NCBI RefSeq assembly: GCF_016625195.1
Contig: NZ_JACVUP010000021.1
Location: forward strand, 28,001-92,000
Length of the DNA: 64,000 nt
Origin: Erwinia sp. S63
GTDB taxonomy: Bacteria > Pseudomonadota > Gammaproteobacteria > Enterobacterales > Enterobacteriaceae
Direction: 5' to 3'
In this document: positions 1-8,567 of the stretch, piece after piece
Layout of the letters: each line of letters begins with the position of its first letter
Numbering within the stretch: the first letter of the stretch is position 1
Translations under genes and position numbers: made by a program
Notes under the pieces: generated by a model
Database searches by the model: none
Seen by the model: the letters and a program-made list of their open reading frames with translations, nothing else
What the model was told of the DNA's origin: nothing

Positions 1-1
1 T

Positions 2-1123
2 GCGCATTTGCGTCTGCAAAACTGGTTTATCGATGGCAAAACGGAGCCCAATCTGGCGGAGTGTCTGGATCTGGTCGCACTGGGCACCGTCGCTGACGTG
101 GTGCCACTGGATGCCAATAACCGCATTCTGGTGTGGCAGGGCTTGAGTCGTATTCGGGCTGGGAAATGTCGGGCGGGGATTCGTGCACTGCTGGAGATCG
201 CCAACCGCGATGCGCGTCAGTTGGCGGCCAGCGATCTCGGTTTTGCTGTCGGACCGCGCCTGAATGCGGCGGGTCGACTGGATGATATGTCGGTCGGAGT
301 GGCATTGCTGCTCACCGAAGACATTGCGCAGGCGCGCATGCTTGCCAACGAGCTTGATGCGCTGAACCAGACGCGCAAAGAGATTGAACAGGGCATGAAG
401 AGCGAAGCGCTGGCGCTGTGCGATGAGCTGGAACGCCAGCACACCGATCTGCCGCTCGGCCTGGCGTTCTATCATCCCGAATGGCATCAGGGCGTGGTCG
501 GCATTCTGGCCTCACGGCTGAAAGAGCGTTTCCATCGCCCGGTGATCGCCTTCGCGCCTGCTGGCGATGGTACGCTGAAAGGTTCCGGTCGCTCGATCGC
601 AGGCTTGCACCTGCGCGATGCCCTTGAGCGTCTCGACACGCTCTATCCCGGCATGATGATCAAGTTCGGCGGTCACGCCATGGCGGCCGGATTATCGCTG
701 GAAACCGAAAAATACGATCTGTTCCGCGAGCGTTTTGCCGCGCTGATCGATGAATGGCTGGATGGCGAAGCCCTGCAGGGCGTCATCTGGTCCGATGGCG
801 AACTGCATGCGCAGGAGTTCACGCTGCACACCGCTGAGATGTTGCGTGAAGCCGGTCCCTGGGGCCAGGCGTTCCCGGAACCGGTGTTCGACGGGCAGTT
901 CAAACTGCTGCAACAAAAGCTGGTGGGTGAACGTCATCTCAAGGTGATGATCGAGCCACTGGGCGGCGGTCCGTTGCTGGATGGCATCGCGTTTAACGTT
1001 GATACCACCCTGTGGCCTGACACCAGCGTGCGTCAGGTGAAGCTGGCCTATAAGCTGGATATCAACGAGTATCGCGGTAACCGCTCGGTTCAGCTGATCA
1101 TTGACCACATCTGGCCGGTATAA
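2..1123 (+). CDS. recJ: Single-stranded-DNA-specific exonuclease RecJ (3' part)
   Basis: This is the C-terminal part of RecJ, the 5'-3' single-strand exonuclease used in recombinational repair and in mismatch and base-excision repair. The reading frame is open from the window edge, so the 5' end and the N-terminal DHH motifs lie outside. About 373 residues remain of a protein usually near 577. The visible part ends the DHH phosphoesterase domain and holds the DHHA1 domain, with its GGHAMAAG signature at about 667-690, followed by the C-terminal OB-like region. It stops at TAA 1121-1123, about 120 bases before prfB. This recJ-prfB-lysS order is the one in E. coli, where the genes are transcribed together. 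The identification rests on domain signature and synteny. Confidence 0.96.
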   Translation, partial: AHLRLQNWFIDGKTEPNLAECLDLVALGTVADVVPLDANNRILVWQGLSRIRAGKCRAGIRALLEIANRDARQLAASDLGFAVGPRLNAAGRLDDMSVGVALLLTEDIAQARMLANELDALNQTRKEIEQGMKSEALALCDELERQHTDLPLGLAFYHPEWHQGVVGILASRLKERFHRPVIAFAPAGDGTLKGSGRSIAGLHLRDALERLDTLYPGMMIKFGGHAMAAGLSLETEKYDLFRERFAALIDEWLDGEALQGVIWSDGELHAQEFTLHTAEMLREAGPWGQAFPEPVFDGQFKLLQQKLVGERHLKVMIEPLGGGPLLDGIAFNVDTTLWPDTSVRQVKLAYKLDINEYRGNRSVQLIIDHIWPV

Positions 1124-1245
1124 CCGCGCATTCTGTTGCGCTATCTCGCATACCTGCAATGCTACAAAGTACGCGCAGTTTCGGGTAAACTAGCGCGTTA
1201 CTTTTTATCCCCTTTCACCGAATCGTCAAAAAAGACTGAAAAGCC

Positions 1246-2344
1246 ATGTTTGAAATTAATCCGGTCAAAAATCGTATTCAAGACCTCACCGAGCGCAGCG
1301 ACGTTCTTAGGGGGTATCTTTGACTATGATGCCAAGAAAGAACGCCTCGAAGAAGTAAACGCCGAGCTGGAACAGCCTGACGTCTGGAACGAACCTGAAC
1401 GCGCGCAGGCGCTGGGTAAAGAACGTGCTTCGCTGGAAGCGGTAGTAGAAACCTTAGATCATATGCGTCAGGGCCTGGAAGATGTGCAGGGCTTGCTGGA
1501 TCTGGCGGTAGAAGCCGACGACGAAGAGACCTTCAACGAAGCCGTTATCGAGCTGGATGGTTTAGAAGGCAAGCTGGGCGAACTCGAATTCCGTCGCATG
1601 TTCTCCGGCGAGTATGACAGCGCCGACTGCTACATGGATATTCAGGCCGGTTCTGGCGGCACCGAAGCGCAAGACTGGGCCAGCATGCTGCTGCGTATGT
1701 ACCTGCGTTGGGCGGAAGCCAAAGGTTATAAAACCGAAATCATTGAAGAGTCAGACGGTGAAGTGGCCGGTACTAAATCCGCCACCATTAAAATCATCGG
1801 TGACTACGCGTTTGGCTGGCTGCGTACCGAAACTGGCGTCCATCGCCTGGTGCGTAAGAGTCCATTTGACTCCGGCGGCCGTCGTCATACCTCATTCAGT
1901 TCGGTGTTTATCTACCCGGAAGTGGATGACAACATCGATATCGACATCAATCCAGCCGATCTGCGTATCGACGTTTACCGCGCCTCGGGTGCGGGTGGTC
2001 AGCACGTTAACAAAACCGAGTCTGCGGTGCGTATTACCCACTTGCCGACCAACATTGTGGTGCAGTGCCAGAACGACCGTTCACAGCACAAAAACAAAGA
2101 TCAGGCTTTCAAGCAGTTGCGTGCGAAGCTGTACGAATATGAGATGCAGAAGAAAAACGCTGACAAACAGGCCGCGGAAGACAACAAATCCGATATCGGC
2201 TGGGGCAGTCAGATTCGCTCATACGTACTCGACGATTCACGTATCAAAGATCTGCGCACTGGCGTAGAGACGCGCAACACGCAAGCGGTGCTGGATGGCG
2301 ACATCGACCGTTTCATTGAAGCAAGTTTAAAAGCAGGGTTATAA
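1246..2344 (+). CDS. prfB: Peptide chain release factor 2 (programmed +1 frameshift)
   Basis: RF2 recognises UGA and UAA stop codons on the ribosome and triggers peptide release. Translation starts at ATG 1246 and runs 25 codons to an in-frame TGA at 1321-1323. The ribosome then shifts +1 and continues from GAC at 1322 to TAA 2344, giving 365 residues, the E. coli length. The product shows the SPF stop-recognition tripeptide (in RKSPFDSGG) and the catalytic GGQ (in GAGGQHVNK). An apparent uninterrupted frame beginning near 1136 is the downstream frame read backwards past the shift and is not the true N-terminus. lysS follows 9 bases after the stop. The gene is autoregulated: scarce RF2 favours the frameshift at its own UGA. 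Confidence 0.98.
1309..1324 (+). promoter_or_regulatory. RF2 programmed frameshift site
   Basis: The sequence AGGGGGTATCTTTGAC holds an internal Shine-Dalgarno-like AGGGGG (1309-1314), the slippery CTT codon (1318-1320) and the UGA stop followed by C, a weak termination context. Spacing and sequence match the classic E. coli prfB recoding site, and the stop is codon 26 in both. Confidence 0.98.
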
Positions 2345-2353
2345 GGAACCGAC

Positions 2354-3874
2354 ATGTCTGAACAACAACCGCAGAGCGCTGATGCCGCCCTTGAGTTAAA
2401 CAACGAACTGAAAGCGCGTCGCGAAAAACTCAGCGCGCTGCGTGAAAAGGGCATCGCGTTTCCTAACGATTTCCGTCGCGATACCACGTCTGATCTGCTG
2501 CACGCCAGCTATGACGCGAAAGAGAACGAAGAGCTGGAAGCGCTCGGCGTTGAAGTGAGCGTGGCCGGTCGTATGATGACCCGTCGCATCATGGGTAAAG
2601 CCTCTTTTGCTACCCTGCAGGATGTTGGCGGCCAGATTCAGATCTACGTCTCACGTGACGATCTGCCAGAGGGCGTCTACAACGAGCAGTTCAAAAAATG
2701 GGATCTGGGCGATATCCTTGGCGCACGCGGTAAGTTGTTCAAGACCAAAACCGGTGAGCTGTCGATCCATATCACTGAACTGCGTCTGCTGACCAAAGCG
2801 CTACGTCCACTGCCGGATAAATTCCACGGCCTGGCCGATCAGGAAACCCGTTACCGTCAGCGTTATCTCGATCTGATCTCTAACGACGAATCACGTAATA
2901 CTTTCAAAGTGCGCTCTAAAATCATGGCCGGCATCCGTCAGTTCATGGTTAACCGCGACTTTATGGAAGTGGAAACCCCAATGATGCAGGTGATCCCTGG
3001 CGGCGCGTCAGCCCGTCCGTTCATCACCCATCACAATGCGCTCGACATCGACATGTACCTGCGTATTGCACCAGAGCTGTACCTGAAGCGTCTGGTGGTG
3101 GGCGGCTTCGATCGCGTATTCGAGATCAACCGTAACTTCCGTAACGAAGGTATTTCGCCACGTCATAACCCAGAGTTCACCATGATGGAACTCTATATGG
3201 CGTATGCGGATTACAAAGATCTGATCGAACTGACCGAAAGCCTGTTCCGCACCCTGGCGCAGGACGTGTTGGGCACCACAGAAGTGCCTTACGGCGACCA
3301 CAGCTTCGATTTCGGCAAGCCGTTTGAGAAGCTCACCATGCGTGAAGCGATCAAGAAATACCGTCCGGAAACTGACCTGAGCGATCTGGAAGACTTTGAT
3401 AAAGCGGTTGCGATTGCTAAATCGCTGCATATCAAAGTAGAGAAGAGCTGGGGTCTGGGCCGCGTCGTCACTGAGATCTTCGAAGAGACCGCCGAAGCAC
3501 ACCTGATTCAGCCGACCTTCATCACTGAATACCCGGCTGAAGTATCACCGCTGGCACGTCGTAACGACGAGAACCCGGAAATCACTGACCGCTTCGAGTT
3601 CTTCATCGGCGGCCGTGAAATCGGTAACGGCTTCTCCGAGCTGAACGATGCAGAAGATCAGGCTGAGCGTTTCCTGCAGCAGGTTAATGCCAAAGATGCA
3701 GGCGATGACGAAGCGATGTTCTACGACGAAGACTACGTGACTGCACTGGAACACGGCCTGCCGCCAACCGCAGGTCTCGGCATTGGTATCGACCGTATGG
3801 TGATGCTGTTCACCAACAGCCACACCATCCGCGACGTGATCCTGTTCCCGGCACTGCGTCCAACCAGTAAGTAA
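2354..3874 (+). CDS. lysS: Lysine--tRNA ligase
   Basis: This is a class II lysyl-tRNA synthetase of 506 residues (family length about 505) that charges tRNA-Lys with lysine in the cytoplasm. The N-terminal OB-fold anticodon-binding domain spans roughly residues 60-150. The catalytic domain shows class II motif 2 (FRNEGISPRHNPEF) and motif 3 (GLGIGIDRMVMLF) near the C-terminus. The ATG lies 9 bases after the prfB stop and is preceded by AAGGA, so co-translation from the recJ-prfB transcript is expected. Two successive hairpins follow the stop. It is constitutive lysS rather than the inducible paralogue lysU, judged from its place directly behind prfB. Confidence 0.97.
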   Translation: MSEQQPQSADAALELNNELKARREKLSALREKGIAFPNDFRRDTTSDLLHASYDAKENEELEALGVEVSVAGRMMTRRIMGKASFATLQDVGGQIQIYVSRDDLPEGVYNEQFKKWDLGDILGARGKLFKTKTGELSIHITELRLLTKALRPLPDKFHGLADQETRYRQRYLDLISNDESRNTFKVRSKIMAGIRQFMVNRDFMEVETPMMQVIPGGASARPFITHHNALDIDMYLRIAPELYLKRLVVGGFDRVFEINRNFRNEGISPRHNPEFTMMELYMAYADYKDLIELTESLFRTLAQDVLGTTEVPYGDHSFDFGKPFEKLTMREAIKKYRPETDLSDLEDFDKAVAIAKSLHIKVEKSWGLGRVVTEIFEETAEAHLIQPTFITEYPAEVSPLARRNDENPEITDRFEFFIGGREIGNGFSELNDAEDQAERFLQQVNAKDAGDDEAMFYDEDYVTALEHGLPPTAGLGIGIDRMVMLFTNSHTIRDVILFPALRPTSK

Positions 3875-3909
3875 GGCAAAACGGTGCGCATAAATCCGCG
3901 CACTTTGCC
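3875..3909 (+). other. Extended hairpin after lysS
   Basis: GGCAAA (3875-3880) pairs with TTTGCC (3904-3909), and inside it GTGCGC (3884-3889) pairs with GCGCAC (3898-3903). The hairpin starts directly after the lysS stop and sits just ahead of the terminator. It has no T-run of its own, so it more likely protects the 3' end than ends transcription. Confidence 0.5.
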
Positions 3910-3921
3910 GTAAGCCTTAGA

Positions 3922-3945
3922 GGTCGCCATTATGGCGGCCTTTTT
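3922..3945 (+). terminator. Intrinsic terminator of recJ-prfB-lysS
   Basis: GGTCGCC and GGCGGCC form a seven-pair stem (one G-T pair) around a five-base loop, followed by TTTTT at 3941-3945. This is the expected end of the prfB-lysS transcript. Confidence 0.85.
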
Positions 3946-4028
3946 CATTTCTATTCCCCTGGCAAAATTCCTGATGACAACCCGGCACGCTCTGTGCAGG
4001 ATAGTTTTTTTATTTTCAGGGAATCACC

Positions 4029-4880
4029 ATGAGTGCAAAAGCGGCAACGTTAGAGGGCCGGATTCAACAGCACTGGGATCAACTCTCCAGCCACGAGCAG
4101 CGACTGGCTGACGTGCTGCTGGCCGCACCCGGCCAGCTGGCGATGAATACCGCCACCGAACTGGCGCAGAGTGCGGGCGTTTCCAAAGCCACTACCACGC
4201 GCTTTTTCCGCCATCTCGGTTACGAAAGCTATGAAGCTGCCCGCCGTCAGGCGCGTGAGATGCAGAGCAGCGGTTCACCGCTCTATTTGCAGGCCGTGCC
4301 AACCGCATCACCGCTGGCCAGCATCATGCAGCAACACCTGGAAAAAGAGATCGCAAATCTGGTCAACAGCTATCGCACGCTCGACAGTGAACAGCTACAG
4401 CAGGCGGTGATCGCCATTGCGCAGTCACGCCGCGTGGTGGTGATGGGTTGGCGTCACAGCCAGACCATTGCCCAGCTGATTTACCGCGATCTGGTGCATA
4501 TCCATCCTGACGTGCGTTTGCTGCCGCGTCCCGGCGATTCACTGGCGGAGCATCTCGCCGCGCTGAATCAGCAGGATGTGGTGATCTGCGTTGGATTGCG
4601 TCGCCGTATGCCTGCGCTGGAAGCGGCGATGAATGCGCTGGCAGAACGCAATGTGCCGATGCTGTATATTGCCGATGTGCTCTCCGGCAAACCAGCGCGT
4701 CATGCGCAGTGGGTGGTGCGCTGCCACACCGACAGCAGCCTGATGTTCGACAGCACCGCCGCGCTCTCGGGCGTATGCAATCTGCTCTGCTCACTGGTGG
4801 CCCGGCAAATGGGCAAAACCAGCAACGATTACCTGGCGCAGGTTGAAGCGTTGCATCAGTCCCTCGACGAACTCGAATAA
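4029..4880 (+). CDS. MurR/RpiR family transcriptional regulator
   Basis: This 283-residue protein has the RpiR layout: an N-terminal winged helix-turn-helix (helices around residues 38-72, including TELAQSAGVSKATTTRFF) and a C-terminal SIS sugar-isomerase-like domain (about 115-255). The SIS domain normally binds a phosphosugar or related effector. An AGGGA ribosome site precedes the ATG. It lies 250 bases upstream of, and in the same direction as, a binding protein-DUF1989-permease operon. A perfect 16-base palindrome sits between them, so it is the obvious candidate regulator of that operon. RpiR members control sugar-phosphate, amino-sugar and some nitrogen-compound catabolism genes. The effector here cannot be read from sequence. 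Confidence 0.88.
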   Translation: MSAKAATLEGRIQQHWDQLSSHEQRLADVLLAAPGQLAMNTATELAQSAGVSKATTTRFFRHLGYESYEAARRQAREMQSSGSPLYLQAVPTASPLASIMQQHLEKEIANLVNSYRTLDSEQLQQAVIAIAQSRRVVVMGWRHSQTIAQLIYRDLVHIHPDVRLLPRPGDSLAEHLAALNQQDVVICVGLRRRMPALEAAMNALAERNVPMLYIADVLSGKPARHAQWVVRCHTDSSLMFDSTAALSGVCNLLCSLVARQMGKTSNDYLAQVEALHQSLDELE

Positions 4881-4996
4881 TGCCCCGTTCTGGCGCGCGG
4901 TGCGCCAGCGTTTGCACCAAAAAAGTGCAGCTATCGTCTCATCCTCGTAGTCCATTTTCGCGTCTATGAAATCTTAGAAACTAACATTTAAAATAA

Positions 4997-5012
4997 AGAA
5001 ACAAATGTTTCT
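4997..5012. promoter_or_regulatory. Palindrome, candidate RpiR operator
   Basis: AGAAACAAATGTTTCT is a perfect inverted repeat (AGAAACA-AA-TGTTTCT) in the gap between the RpiR-type gene and the binding-protein gene, about 120 bases ahead of the latter's ATG. Symmetric GAAA/TTTC-type sites are typical for this regulator family. That it is the operator is inference. Confidence 0.5.
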
Positions 5013-5132
5013 CACTGATTTTATTCAGTAATACCCCCTATACCTCAAAGGTGTTAGCTGGGTGGTGAAAAAACTGGCACAAAATATGCTCAGTAGAAAA
5101 AGACGTTTCACCAACACCAGGGAAACACCACA

Positions 5133-5969
5133 ATGAAAAAAACAGCACTGCTGATCGCCGCACTTCTCTCCGTTGGCACCATGGCGCAGGCGCAAGCCGA
5201 TACCCTGAGTGACATCAAAAGCAGCGGCAAAATTACCGTTGGTATCGATCCAACCTTTCCTCCATACGAATACACCGACGACAAAGGCGAGATCACCGGC
5301 TATAGCGTGGCGATCATGCAATCCTTCGCCAAAGACCTTGGTGTGAAACTGGAGTTTCAGAAAACCGCCTTCAGCGGCATTTTGCCGGGCCTGATCTCTG
5401 GCTCGTTCAACGCCGAAGGTTCTTCGCTTAACGTCACCGCCGAGCGCGCGAAGAAAGTGCTGTTCACCGTGCCTTACAGCAAAACCGTTAACGGCGTGCT
5501 GGTGCGTGAAAGTGAAGCCAGCACCTTCAGCGGCAAAACACTCAGCCCGGAGAGCCTGTCTGGCCTGCGTGGTGCGGTAAAAATCGCCAGCGTGCCCGAG
5601 CAGTTGCTGAAAGGCTTTAACGAGCAGCTGAAAAAAGAGGGTAAAAAACCGATCACCATCATCAACGTGGATTCGCTGGATCAGACGGTTAGCACCCTGA
5701 TGACCAAACGCGCGGACTTCGTTTATGACGACATCTCCGTGCTGGCCCCGGTGGCGAAAAAATACGCCGGTAAAGTGGCACAGGTCGGTGAAGTTGGGCC
5801 TTCGCAGTGGATGGGCTGGGCGACACGTAAAGAAGACGGCAGCCTGAACAAAGCCATCAGCGACCACATTCTGGCAATGCAGAAAGATGGCGAACTGACG
5901 AAGCTGCAGCAGCAGTATCTCGGCACCACCTTTACCGTGCCCGCCAGCGATTTCATTCCCCAGGAGTAA
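5133..5969 (+). CDS. ABC transporter periplasmic substrate-binding protein (amino-acid type)
   Basis: This 278-residue exported protein has a Sec signal peptide (residues 1-22, cleavage after AQA). It has the family 3 solute-binding fold used for polar amino acids and related small nitrogen compounds. Diagnostic segments are KITVGIDPTFPPYEY near the mature N-terminus and FDP-like ligand-contact stretches around GSFNAEGSSLNVTAERAKKV. It would deliver ligand to the two permeases encoded at 7239-8554. It starts an apparent operon with three DUF1989 genes; the next ATG is only 2 bases after its stop. The insertion of DUF1989 genes between binding protein and permeases suggests that the imported compound is their substrate. 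The ligand is unknown. Confidence 0.9.
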   Translation: MKKTALLIAALLSVGTMAQAQADTLSDIKSSGKITVGIDPTFPPYEYTDDKGEITGYSVAIMQSFAKDLGVKLEFQKTAFSGILPGLISGSFNAEGSSLNVTAERAKKVLFTVPYSKTVNGVLVRESEASTFSGKTLSPESLSGLRGAVKIASVPEQLLKGFNEQLKKEGKKPITIINVDSLDQTVSTLMTKRADFVYDDISVLAPVAKKYAGKVAQVGEVGPSQWMGWATRKEDGSLNKAISDHILAMQKDGELTKLQQQYLGTTFTVPASDFIPQE

Positions 5970-5971
5970 TT

Positions 5972-6604
5972 ATGTGCCAGTGCAACCTGACGGTGCCTGC
6001 GGGCCATGGCAAAACCTTCCGCGTGCGTAAGGGCCAGTTTATTACCGTGATTGACAGTGAAGGGCAGCAGGCGGCGGATTTCGTCGCGGTCAATGCCGAT
6101 GATTTGAATGAAAAGCTGTCGCCGGTGCATACCCGCCAGCATCTGCGCTCACTGTTCTTTAAGCCCGGCGACGCGCTGTGGTCGAGTGAAAACCGTCCGA
6201 TGCTGCGCATTCTGGCGGACAGCATCGGCATTCACGATGCCAACGTACCGGCTTGCGATCGCACCCGCTTTAGCGTCGATTTCGGCGTCGAAGGCCATCG
6301 CAACTGCGTCGATAACTTGCTGGAAGGGATGAAGGCCTTTGGCGTGACGTATTTCTCGCTGCCCGAGCCGTTCAACCTGTTCCAGAACGGCCCGGTGACC
6401 GCCGATGGCCGGATGGAAGTGACCGATCCCAACAGCAAAGCAGGCGACAGCATTACCTTTGAAGCGCTGTGCGACCTGATTTGCTCGGTATCGTCCTGCC
6501 CGCAGGACATCATTCCCGGGAACGGTTTACAGGTCACGCCGATTGATATCGTGGTGAGTGACGCGTTTCACGCAGAGGAGATGAATCATGCTGTTAATGC
6601 GTGA
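5972..6604 (+). CDS. DUF1989 (urea carboxylase-associated / carboxyguanidine deiminase-like) protein 1
   Basis: This 210-residue cytoplasmic protein belongs to DUF1989. Characterised members are the paired subunits of carboxyguanidine deiminase (CgdA/CgdB), which remove nitrogen from carboxyguanidine after guanidine carboxylation. The conserved cysteine/histidine motifs are all visible: CD at 95-96, HRNC at 109-112 followed by DNLLEGM, and SSCPQD with Cys176 and Asp179. An AGGAG site precedes the ATG. It overlaps the next DUF1989 gene by 17 bases, which implies translational coupling and perhaps a heteromer. No urea/guanidine carboxylase or allophanate hydrolase gene is adjacent, so the guanidine role cannot be assumed. 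Only membership of the family is secure. Confidence 0.88.
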   Translation: MCQCNLTVPAGHGKTFRVRKGQFITVIDSEGQQAADFVAVNADDLNEKLSPVHTRQHLRSLFFKPGDALWSSENRPMLRILADSIGIHDANVPACDRTRFSVDFGVEGHRNCVDNLLEGMKAFGVTYFSLPEPFNLFQNGPVTADGRMEVTDPNSKAGDSITFEALCDLICSVSSCPQDIIPGNGLQVTPIDIVVSDAFHAEEMNHAVNA

Positions 6605-7235
6605 AAGCTATGAAGAGACCGCTGAGCGCACGCTGGCTCAGCTGGTTACGGTGGAACCGGGCAGCGTCGGATCGATTAAAGTGCTGCGCGGGCAATTGCT
6701 GCGCATCACGGCCCAGGGCGACGGCGCGGTGGCTTCCCTGTTTGGCTTCAGCCTCGCCGATCCGGCGGTGTGGCTGTCGGTGCATCACACTCGCGTCTTC
6801 AGCAACAGCTATCTTCTGGGTTCCGGTATGCGTCTGGTTAACAACCGCCGCCGTCCGATGATGGTGCTGGGCAAAGACAGCGTGAAGCGTCACGACCTGC
6901 TGCTGCCTGCCTCGACCCGCGCCTTCCTGAAGGAAAAAGGGTATCAGGGTGAAGGTTGTTTGGAAGCGGTGAGCGGCGAGCTAGCGCGATTGGGGATGGT
7001 GGTGCCGAAGCTGCCGGACCCGATCAACCTGTTTATGCACGTCAAACTGACGCGCGCCGGTGACATCCTGCCGGAGCCGAACCTGACCCAGGCAGGCGAC
7101 AGCATCACCTGTCGCGTGGTGATGGACACGCAGTTTATCGTCTCAGCCTGCAACACCGGCATCGAGGGCAACGATCAACCTGCACCGCTGCTGCTGTCGG
7201 TGGCGGAAAACCTGCACGACTTTAACGCGGAGTAA
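6588..7235 (+). CDS. DUF1989 protein 2, divergent (motif residues lost)
   Basis: This 215-residue DUF1989 relative overlaps the preceding paralogue by 17 bases. The ATG at 6588 has GAGGAG about ten bases upstream. The overall fold signature remains (PDPINLFMHVKL, LTQAGDSITCRVVMD). However, the CD pair of its paralogues is absent, the HRNC motif is reduced to GEGC (Cys124), and CPQD becomes CNTG (188-191). These changes suggest a non-catalytic or differently specialised partner. Pairing of one complete and one degenerate subunit is plausible for a heteromer, but this is inference. The permease gene follows 3 bases after the stop. It could alternatively act on a different substrate. Confidence 0.8.
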   Translation: MLLMRESYEETAERTLAQLVTVEPGSVGSIKVLRGQLLRITAQGDGAVASLFGFSLADPAVWLSVHHTRVFSNSYLLGSGMRLVNNRRRPMMVLGKDSVKRHDLLLPASTRAFLKEKGYQGEGCLEAVSGELARLGMVVPKLPDPINLFMHVKLTRAGDILPEPNLTQAGDSITCRVVMDTQFIVSACNTGIEGNDQPAPLLLSVAENLHDFNAE

Positions 7236-7238
7236 CGC

Positions 7239-7889
7239 ATGGGGCTGGATCAACAGGTAGTGGCCGCGCTGCCGGAACTCGGACACGGCCTGCTGATGAC
7301 GTTGGTACTCACGGTACTGGCATCATTGGTCAGCGTGGTGATGGGGCAGCTTGGCTGCTTCCTGCAACTGCGCCGTGCCTGGATCTGGCGCGCCATCGGC
7401 CGGCTGTATGTCAGCCTGATGCGCGGTACACCGGCCATCGTGCAGCTGTTCGTGGTGTTTTTCACCTTGCCGCGCCTCGGATTGGGCGGTCAGCCGATGC
7501 TGGCGGCGGTGATTGCCATCGGCCTCAACAGTGGCGCTTACGTGGCGGAGATCTTGCGGGTGAACCGTTCACTGGTGACGCGCGGTCAGCTCGAAGCCGC
7601 ACGCACGCTGGGTCTCAGCCGCCTCTTAACCTGGTGGTATGTGATTAATCCACAGGTGATGCGCGCCAGCCTGCCGATGCTGGTTAACGAGTTCACCATC
7701 CTGCTGAAAACCACGCCGCTGGCCTCGGTGGTGGCGCTGACGGAACTGACCTACGCCGGACAGATTGTGATTGCGCGTACCTATGAAGCTACGCAGGTGC
7801 TGCTGCTGGTGGCGGCCGGATATCTGCTGATCGCCATGCCGTTAATTGCCGCCGCAAGACGTCTGGAAGCTAAACGGAGGATTGCCTGA
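7239..7889 (+). CDS. Amino-acid-type ABC transporter permease 1
   Basis: This is a 216-residue inner-membrane protein of the HisMQ/GlnP type with about five hydrophobic segments. It carries the EAA loop (EAARTLGLSRLLTWWYVINP) that docks the ATPase. It forms the transport channel, probably as a heterodimer with the product of the next gene, fed by the binding protein encoded at 5133. Its TGA (7887-7889) overlaps the ATG of permease 2 by one base. No ATPase gene lies in the cluster, so the energy-coupling subunit must be encoded elsewhere or shared. Confidence 0.9.
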   Translation: MGLDQQVVAALPELGHGLLMTLVLTVLASLVSVVMGQLGCFLQLRRAWIWRAIGRLYVSLMRGTPAIVQLFVVFFTLPRLGLGGQPMLAAVIAIGLNSGAYVAEILRVNRSLVTRGQLEAARTLGLSRLLTWWYVINPQVMRASLPMLVNEFTILLKTTPLASVVALTELTYAGQIVIARTYEATQVLLLVAAGYLLIAMPLIAAARRLEAKRRIA

Positions 7890-8554
7890 TGGATTGGCAA
7901 GCCATTCTCACTTCCCTGCCTTCGCTGGGAGACGGCATGCTCGCCACGCTGCAGTTGTGCATTGTTGCCGCGCTCTGCTCACTGGCATGGGGCGGGCTGA
8001 TGGCATTGCTGCTGATGCGCGCCTCGCCGTTCTGGTTGCGTTTACTCAATCTTTACAGCGGTTTAACCCTCGCGTTGCCGCTGCTGGTGGTGATCTACCT
8101 GCTCTATTTTGTGCTGCCGGAGTACGACATCACGCTGTCATCGCCAGTGGTGGGCGTGCTGGCCCTGACACTCTATTACGCGCCCTACATTGCGCAAGTG
8201 ATCCGTTCGGCCATCGAGGCGTTGCCAAAAGGGCAGTGGGAAGCGTGCCGCGTGTTGGGCCTGAGCCGCAGCGAGCAGCTGCGGGATGTGGTGCTGCCGC
8301 AAACCCTGCCGCAGATGCTGTCGCCGCTGGTCGGGCTGATGATTGGTTTGATTAAAGACTCGGCGCTGCTGTCGATTGTCTCGGTGCAGGAGTTTATGTA
8401 CGCCGCCAAACAGGCGATTTCAGATACCTACGCGCCGCTGGAGATCTATCTCACGGTGGCGCTTTGTTACTGGCTGCTCAACAGTCTGATCGACTGGCTG
8501 GCTCGCGGCCTTGAATCTCGCATGACGCGCTATCGTCGCGGCATGCAGCATTAA
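7889..8554 (+). CDS. Amino-acid-type ABC transporter permease 2
   Basis: This 221-residue integral membrane permease is of the same family as the preceding one, with about five transmembrane segments and an EAA loop (EACRVLGLSRSEQLRDVVLP). A strong GGAGG ribosome site lies inside the upstream gene, and the one-base overlap shows coupled translation. Together the two permeases fit a polar amino-acid-type importer. The third DUF1989 gene starts 13 bases downstream, so transport and enzyme genes share one transcript. Confidence 0.9.
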   Translation: MDWQAILTSLPSLGDGMLATLQLCIVAALCSLAWGGLMALLLMRASPFWLRLLNLYSGLTLALPLLVVIYLLYFVLPEYDITLSSPVVGVLALTLYYAPYIAQVIRSAIEALPKGQWEACRVLGLSRSEQLRDVVLPQTLPQMLSPLVGLMIGLIKDSALLSIVSVQEFMYAAKQAISDTYAPLEIYLTVALCYWLLNSLIDWLARGLESRMTRYRRGMQH

Positions 8555-8567
8555 TCAGGAGAACACT

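Noticed and set aside
1136..1320. Unshifted upstream start for prfB in the downstream frame
   Set aside because: The classic RF2 frameshift site and an E. coli-like N-terminus from ATG 1246 explain the gene; the upstream frame is coincidental.
4881..5132. Guanidine (ykkC-type) riboswitch ahead of the DUF1989 operon
   Set aside because: None of the conserved ykkC sequence blocks can be seen in this leader; only a short palindrome is present.
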